From: Chloroflexota bacterium
Lineage (GTDB): Bacteria > Chloroflexota > Anaerolineae > Aggregatilineales > Phototrophicaceae
Direction: 5' to 3'
NCBI GenBank assembly: GCA_011523545.1
Contig: WTGN01000060.1
Coordinates: forward strand, 1-64,000
DNA: 64,000 nucleotides
Shown here: positions 60,454-64,000 of the stretch, piece after piece
Layout: each line of letters starts with the position of its first letter
Position numbering within the stretch: the stretch's first letter is position 1
The notes under the pieces: model-generated
Told to the model about the DNA's origin: nothing
Database searches by the model: none
Seen by the model: only the letters and a program-made list of their open reading frames with translations
Made by a program: the position numbers and the translations under genes

Positions 60454-60469
60454 CAGAGCATCCTCTCCC

Positions 60470-60497
60470 TTGACAGCCACCATAAAGATACCACAAT
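60470..60497 (+). promoter_or_regulatory. Candidate ridA promoter
   Basis: TTGACA at 60470-60475 and CACAAT at 60492-60497 are 16 bases apart. The same TTGACA block is kept before both ridA relics (from 59113 and from 59789), showing that the promoter was part of the duplicated unit. Confidence 0.45.
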
Positions 60498-60534
60498 GCG
60501 TGTTTGTGTTCCAACAGCCCAAAGGAAGCAGCTC

Positions 60535-60921
60535 ATGGCAAAGCAAGTCATCTCCACAGGCAGCGCGCCGGCCGCCGTCGGCGCCTATTCGCAGGGCATC
60601 ATCGCCAATGGCTTCGTCTTCACCGCCGGGCAGATTCCGCTGATACCGGGCACATCGAATCTGCGCGAGGGCGGCATAGAAGCGCAGACGCGCCAGGTGA
60701 TGAACAACATCAAGGCGGTGCTGGAAGCGTCCGGCAGCGGCCTCGGCAATGTTGTCAAGACGACTGTCTTTCTTGACGATATCAGCGACTTCGCCGCATT
60801 CAACGCGGTTTATAGCGAATACTTCCCGCAGGACCCGCCGGCGCGAACGACGGTGCAGGCGGGCGGCTTGCCGATCGGCGCGCTGATTGAGGTCGAGGCG
60901 GTGGCGCTGCTGGAATCGTAG
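60535..60921 (+). CDS. ridA: RidA family 2-iminobutanoate/2-iminopropanoate deaminase
   Basis: The 128-residue protein hydrolyses reactive imines made by PLP enzymes. It has 'ISTGSAPAAVGAYSQGIIANGFVFTAGQIPL', 'QVMNNIKAVLEASGSGLGNVVKTTVFL' and 'PPARTTVQAGGLPIGALIEVEAVAL', including the conserved Arg in PPART. AAAGGAAG precedes the ATG at 60535. The same frame is open upstream but overlaps antitoxin 3. Relics of its first 22 codons occur twice to the left. Confidence 0.95.
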   Translation: MAKQVISTGSAPAAVGAYSQGIIANGFVFTAGQIPLIPGTSNLREGGIEAQTRQVMNNIKAVLEASGSGLGNVVKTTVFLDDISDFAAFNAVYSEYFPQDPPARTTVQAGGLPIGALIEVEAVALLES

Positions 60922-60946
60922 GCTACGCAATGGCTGCGGCTTCTGC

Positions 60947-60952
60947 TATACT
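60947..60952 (+). promoter_or_regulatory. Candidate efp -10 box
   Basis: TATACT lies 47 bases before the EF-P ATG. No clear -35 box is visible. Confidence 0.3.
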
Positions 60953-60999
60953 GGCGCGCTGTCAAGCACAAGACTTACTGCATGAGGATTTGACCGGCG

Positions 61000-61563
61000 A
61001 TGATTGACGTCAATCAGTTGCGCAAGGGCACGACTTTCACCGAAAATGGCAATCTCTATCGCGTCCTGGAATACCGCCATCACAAACCCGGGCGCGGCAA
61101 AGCGACCATTCGCGTGACTGTGCGCGACCTGCGCAGCGGCTCGACCATCGAGATGACCTTTAACTCCGGCGAGCGGGTGGAAGATATTCGGGTGGAAGCC
61201 AACACAGTCGAGTATCTCTACGCTGATGATGATTTCGTCACCTTCATGAATACGGAGACTTACGATCAGCCACAGCTAAATCGCGCCATCTTCGGCGACG
61301 ATCTCAGGTTCATCAAAGACAGCATGGCGATCAAGCTGCTTAGTTATGAAGGCGAGATCATCGACTATGAATTGCCGAAGACGATGGAATACGAGGTGAT
61401 CGAGGTGGAAGCCGCCGTCGCTGGCGACACCGCCAACAGCCCGACCAAGAAGATCAAGCTGGAAAGCGGCTTCGAGGTCAGCGCGCCCATGTTCATCAAT
61501 GTCGGCGATGTGGTCAAGATTAATCTGGAAGAAGAAGCCTACTTCACCCGCGTCAGCAAATAA
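61000..61563 (+). CDS. efp: Translation elongation factor P
   Basis: The 187-residue protein has the three-domain EF-P fold and helps ribosomes pass polyproline stretches. The N-terminal loop is 'HHKPGRGKATIRV', with Arg32 at the tip where E. coli has the modified lysine. 'TFNSGERVEDI', 'YLYADDDFVTFMNTETYDQ' and 'ESGFEVSAPMFINVGDVVKIN' are standard. No modifying enzyme (EarP, EpmA or EpmB) is in this window. It is transcribed in the same direction as ridA but has its own -10 candidate. Confidence 0.95.
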   Translation: MIDVNQLRKGTTFTENGNLYRVLEYRHHKPGRGKATIRVTVRDLRSGSTIEMTFNSGERVEDIRVEANTVEYLYADDDFVTFMNTETYDQPQLNRAIFGDDLRFIKDSMAIKLLSYEGEIIDYELPKTMEYEVIEVEAAVAGDTANSPTKKIKLESGFEVSAPMFINVGDVVKINLEEEAYFTRVSK

Positions 61564-61620
61564 TGGATATTTTCTGCGCAGCTTAGCCCACCTAATTCCT
61601 GCAAATCACTTTTGGAAACT

Positions 61621-61648
61621 GTAGGGGCGAGCCATTGGGTCGTCCTTT
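61621..61648. repeat. Degenerate palindromic repeat copy
   Basis: GTAGGGGCGAGCC..GGGTCGTCC has an intact left end but mismatched arms. It lies between two convergent genes. Confidence 0.6.
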
Positions 61649-61673
61649 GCGATGGAAATGGACTGGCTGGCGG

Positions 61674-63017
61674 TCATCCCGGCGACAAACCGGGCACGAT
61701 CACCCGAGACAGCAGGTAGAGATCCAGCGCGAGCAGGCAGGCCATGCCCAGCGGCGTTAGCCAGCGCAGCGCGCCCCAGCGGGATAGCAGGCGCGCCCGC
61801 CAGCAGTCGATGCCGTATGTCAGCAGGCAGGCGATGGGAATCAGCGCGGGATAGAGATAGCGCCCCTGCCACTGCTGAAACTCGATGTTGTAATAGATGA
61901 ACTGCAGCGCGACAAGCAGGATCGCCGTCAGCAGGAGCAGCAGAACGGCGCCGGGCATGCGCTCGCTGTCGGGGGCGCTGGAGCTCGGGTGGCTAGCCAG
62001 CAATAAACCGGACAGGCCCGCCAGCGCAAGCAGGGCAAAGCCGCGATAAATCCAGCCGCCGAGCACATTGTCAAGCGGCAGCGCCATCCAGCCAAATTGT
62101 CCCCAGAAGCTCTTGAAGGTCGTGTTTAGCATCCCGCTCAGATAGGCGTTCATGCCCCGCTGCGCGATGAAATCGGCCGTACGCGGCTGATCGGCGACGA
62201 CGGCATCGTGCGCGGCCAGGCCGAGAAAATCGGGAAAGCCATAAACGGCGATATTGCGCAGCCACCACAGGCCGCCCATGAGGCCGGCGACCAAGGCAAA
62301 GATTAGCAGCGAGCGCAGAAGATCTTGGGTCGGCTTGCGCTCCCGACGCCATTTGAGCCAGATCGCCAGCGGCGCCAGCCCGGCCAAAAAATAGATCGTG
62401 ATCTTCGTCAAGAGCGCCAGGCCGACAATGAGACCGAGCTGCCAGGGCGGCACTCCATCCGACTTCAAATAACGCAGCAGCCAAAGCAGCGCCAGGGCGA
62501 CAAGAAGCTCGGCCAGGGCGTCGTTGTTGACCGACGCCATCATGCTCATGTGCTGCGGGATGAAGGCGACCAGCGCCATCGCCGCCAGCGCGATCTGTGG
62601 CTGCCCCGGCAGGATGAGGCGGCTGACGGCATAAGCCAGGCAAATGACGGCGGCGCCCAGGGCAACCGACAGCAGGCGCAGCGCGATCAGATTGCCAGCG
62701 CTCAAATTGTAGACGAGCGAGGCCAGCAGGTAATAAAGCGGGGGCTGATGATCTTCGTATTGAATCGAATCGAGCTGGTCAAGATGCTCAGGGGCGAAAC
62801 GGGTCGAGGTCAACAGAGACAGGTAGTCGCGATTCCAGTCGCCGGCTTCAATGCGCGGGCAGCAGCCGTCTTCCGCCACTTGCCGAATGGTGTTGTAATG
62901 CGCTGGTTCGTCAGGGGCTTGCCAAGGCGGCGTGTATAAGGCATAGAGCGCGCCGGCGCCAATGTATGCCAGCAAGATGAGGGCGAAGAGGCTTCTCTCT
63001 ACAGCGCGTTCGGGCAT
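61674..63017 (-). CDS. DUF2142-type integral membrane protein (GT-C-like)
   Basis: The 447-residue protein has about eleven hydrophobic helices. The first external loop carries 'TPPWQAPDEPAHYNTIRQVAE', the acidic motif of GT-C-type transferases, followed by 'YEDHQPPLYYLLASLVYNLSAG'. This matches the DUF2142/GT39-like family of predicted lipid-linked sugar transferases. I chose the ATG at 63017; an upstream in-frame ATG at 63050 lacks a suitably spaced ribosome-binding site. The substrate is unknown. Confidence 0.82.
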   Translation of the reverse strand: MPERAVERSLFALILLAYIGAGALYALYTPPWQAPDEPAHYNTIRQVAEDGCCPRIEAGDWNRDYLSLLTSTRFAPEHLDQLDSIQYEDHQPPLYYLLASLVYNLSAGNLIALRLLSVALGAAVICLAYAVSRLILPGQPQIALAAMALVAFIPQHMSMMASVNNDALAELLVALALLWLLRYLKSDGVPPWQLGLIVGLALLTKITIYFLAGLAPLAIWLKWRRERKPTQDLLRSLLIFALVAGLMGGLWWLRNIAVYGFPDFLGLAAHDAVVADQPRTADFIAQRGMNAYLSGMLNTTFKSFWGQFGWMALPLDNVLGGWIYRGFALLALAGLSGLLLASHPSSSAPDSERMPGAVLLLLLTAILLVALQFIYYNIEFQQWQGRYLYPALIPIACLLTYGIDCWRARLLSRWGALRWLTPLGMACLLALDLYLLSRVIVPGLSPG

Positions 63018-63187
63018 GGCAATCTCGCGTGAATTCGCGGCATAGGGCATCCTCTATGATGGCACAAGATCGCTGATTTGCCAGCGCCGTCGGCCAGGCA
63101 ACAGGGATCGATGTCAGCTGAATATGCCAATGGTGATGATGTGACAAATCGACGGCGCCTGCCGCCGTGGCCTGCTGATTTCTGCGC

Positions 63188-63193
63188 TATACT
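63188..63193 (+). promoter_or_regulatory. Candidate yvcK -10 box
   Basis: TATACT lies 33 bases before the preferred ATG at 63227. An upstream ATG at 63209 would leave almost no leader. Confidence 0.3.
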
Positions 63194-63226
63194 AAATCAT
63201 TATCTTTTATGAATCCTGAGGCGACG

Positions 63227-64000
63227 ATGGTCAAAAGCGGGATCAAGGTTGCAGCCATTGGCGGTGGCTTGGGCGCCGTTCAAATCATGCAAGGCCTGCA
63301 GCGGCATACGGACGATTTGACCGGCATCATCGCTGTGACCGACACCGGGCGCAGCACTGGCATCGTGCGCGAGTTCGCCCAGATCCCGGCCCCCGGCGAT
63401 ATTCGCAATGCGCTGGCGACGCTGGCGCTTGATGATGACTCACTGTTGACGCGGGTGATGCAGCATCGGATTGCCGCGCCGGGCGACCCGCAGTTGGACG
63501 GCATGGCTTTTGGCAATCTTTTCATCGCCGCGCTGACGCAGATGTCGGGCAGCTTCGTCCGGGCGATCGAGCAGCTCAGTGAGTTTCTTGATGTGCGGGC
63601 GAAGATTTACCCGGTCACGGAAGAGAATACACATATTTGCGCCGAATTGGTGGACGGCACCATCGTCGAGCAGGAGTTCAACGTGCGGCGGCTGGACAAG
63701 GCGGCCATCAAGCGCATATTTGTGCAGAATCCGGAAGCCACCGCCTACCAGCCGGCGGTCGACGCGCTGCTTGACGCCGACCTGCTGACCATCGGGCCGG
63801 GCAGCCTGTTCACGACCGTGATCGCCTGCCTCGCTTTCAAGGGCGTTTCCCAAGCCATCCGCGATTCAAAAGCGCTGAAGGTCTATATCTGCAATACGAC
63901 CACGCAGCCGGGGCAGACGGACGGATACACGCTCTCGGACCATGTGCAGCAAGTGATATCGTATTTGGGCATCGGCGTGCTCGATTATGTCGTGCTGAAT
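63227..64000 (+). CDS. yvcK: YvcK/CofD-like gluconeogenesis factor (3' end outside window)
   Basis: The first 258 residues are present and the gene runs off the right edge. 'VAAIGGGLGAVQIMQGLQRH' is the nucleotide-sugar-binding start, followed by 'IIAVTDTGRSTGIVREFAQIPAPGDIRNAL', 'GMAFGNLFIAALTQMSG', 'DLLTIGPGSLFTTVIACL' and 'ICNTTTQPGQTDGYTLSDHV'. YvcK binds UDP-sugars and influences cell-wall precursor flux and cell shape. GAGG before the ATG at 63227 favours it over the ATG at 63209. Confidence 0.92.
   Translation, partial: MVKSGIKVAAIGGGLGAVQIMQGLQRHTDDLTGIIAVTDTGRSTGIVREFAQIPAPGDIRNALATLALDDDSLLTRVMQHRIAAPGDPQLDGMAFGNLFIAALTQMSGSFVRAIEQLSEFLDVRAKIYPVTEENTHICAELVDGTIVEQEFNVRRLDKAAIKRIFVQNPEATAYQPAVDALLDADLLTIGPGSLFTTVIACLAFKGVSQAIRDSKALKVYICNTTTQPGQTDGYTLSDHVQQVISYLGIGVLDYVVLN

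Overview
The window is 64 kb of GC-rich bacterial chromosome with about 57 protein genes on both strands. I see no rRNA, tRNA, CRISPR array or transposase. The gene set suggests a member of the Chloroflexota, probably Anaerolineae-like: NfeD/SPFH pair, SpoVS without sporulation genes, DUF2142 and YfhO membrane proteins, PPC and TPR surface proteins, many DinB proteins, Uma2, DUF2277, and no LPS genes. This is inferred from family content, not from a phylogenetic marker. Short palindromic repeats and 'CACAGAG' repeats between genes fit the same picture.

Layout. 0.1-4 kb holds small stress or housekeeping genes (DUF1801, two VOC proteins, PncC, Uma2, DinB). 4.4-7.1 kb holds two related membrane-anchored TPR proteins, one with PPC domains. 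7.3-12.6 kb holds an aldo/keto reductase, a DUF1028 hydrolase, a GT39-like membrane glycosyltransferase and the NfeD-SPFH operon. 12.8-25.8 kb is dominated by large envelope proteins: a 1411-residue atypical kinase, a YfhO-flippase fusion, a copper-chaperone operon and a PP2C-like membrane protein with a propeller-like end. 26-30 kb holds ThuA, a transketolase-GT2 operon and SpoVS. 30.7-38.6 kb holds a double-VWA protein and a sugar ABC importer operon (binding protein, two permeases, secreted beta-helix protein), in which one permease carries a large repeat-bearing periplasmic insertion. 38.8-46.5 kb holds a DinB triplet, a methyltransferase, a Ca2+/cation antiporter, a FesM-like Fe-S membrane protein, a PhyH dioxygenase and a sulfatase. 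46.7-56 kb holds a secreted Ig/PPC-like protein, HolB, an oxidoreductase, DUF2277, a phosphoesterase, GalE, an HNH pair and RluA. 56-64 kb holds a stand-alone restriction-like protein, an anaerobic sulfatase maturase, three tandem toxin-antitoxin modules with two ridA relics, RidA, EF-P, a DUF2142 protein and the start of YvcK.

Links between genes. The Cys-type sulfatase at 45 kb and the radical-SAM maturase at 57 kb are a natural pair. The kinase and the PP2C-like protein look like membrane signalling proteins with extracytoplasmic C-termini. The most unusual features are the TA array built by repeated duplication of a unit containing the 5' end of ridA, the permease with three repeats exactly 64 residues apart, the YfhO-flippase fusion, the apparently permuted PCu(A)C protein, and the palindromic repeat family with compensatory stem changes.
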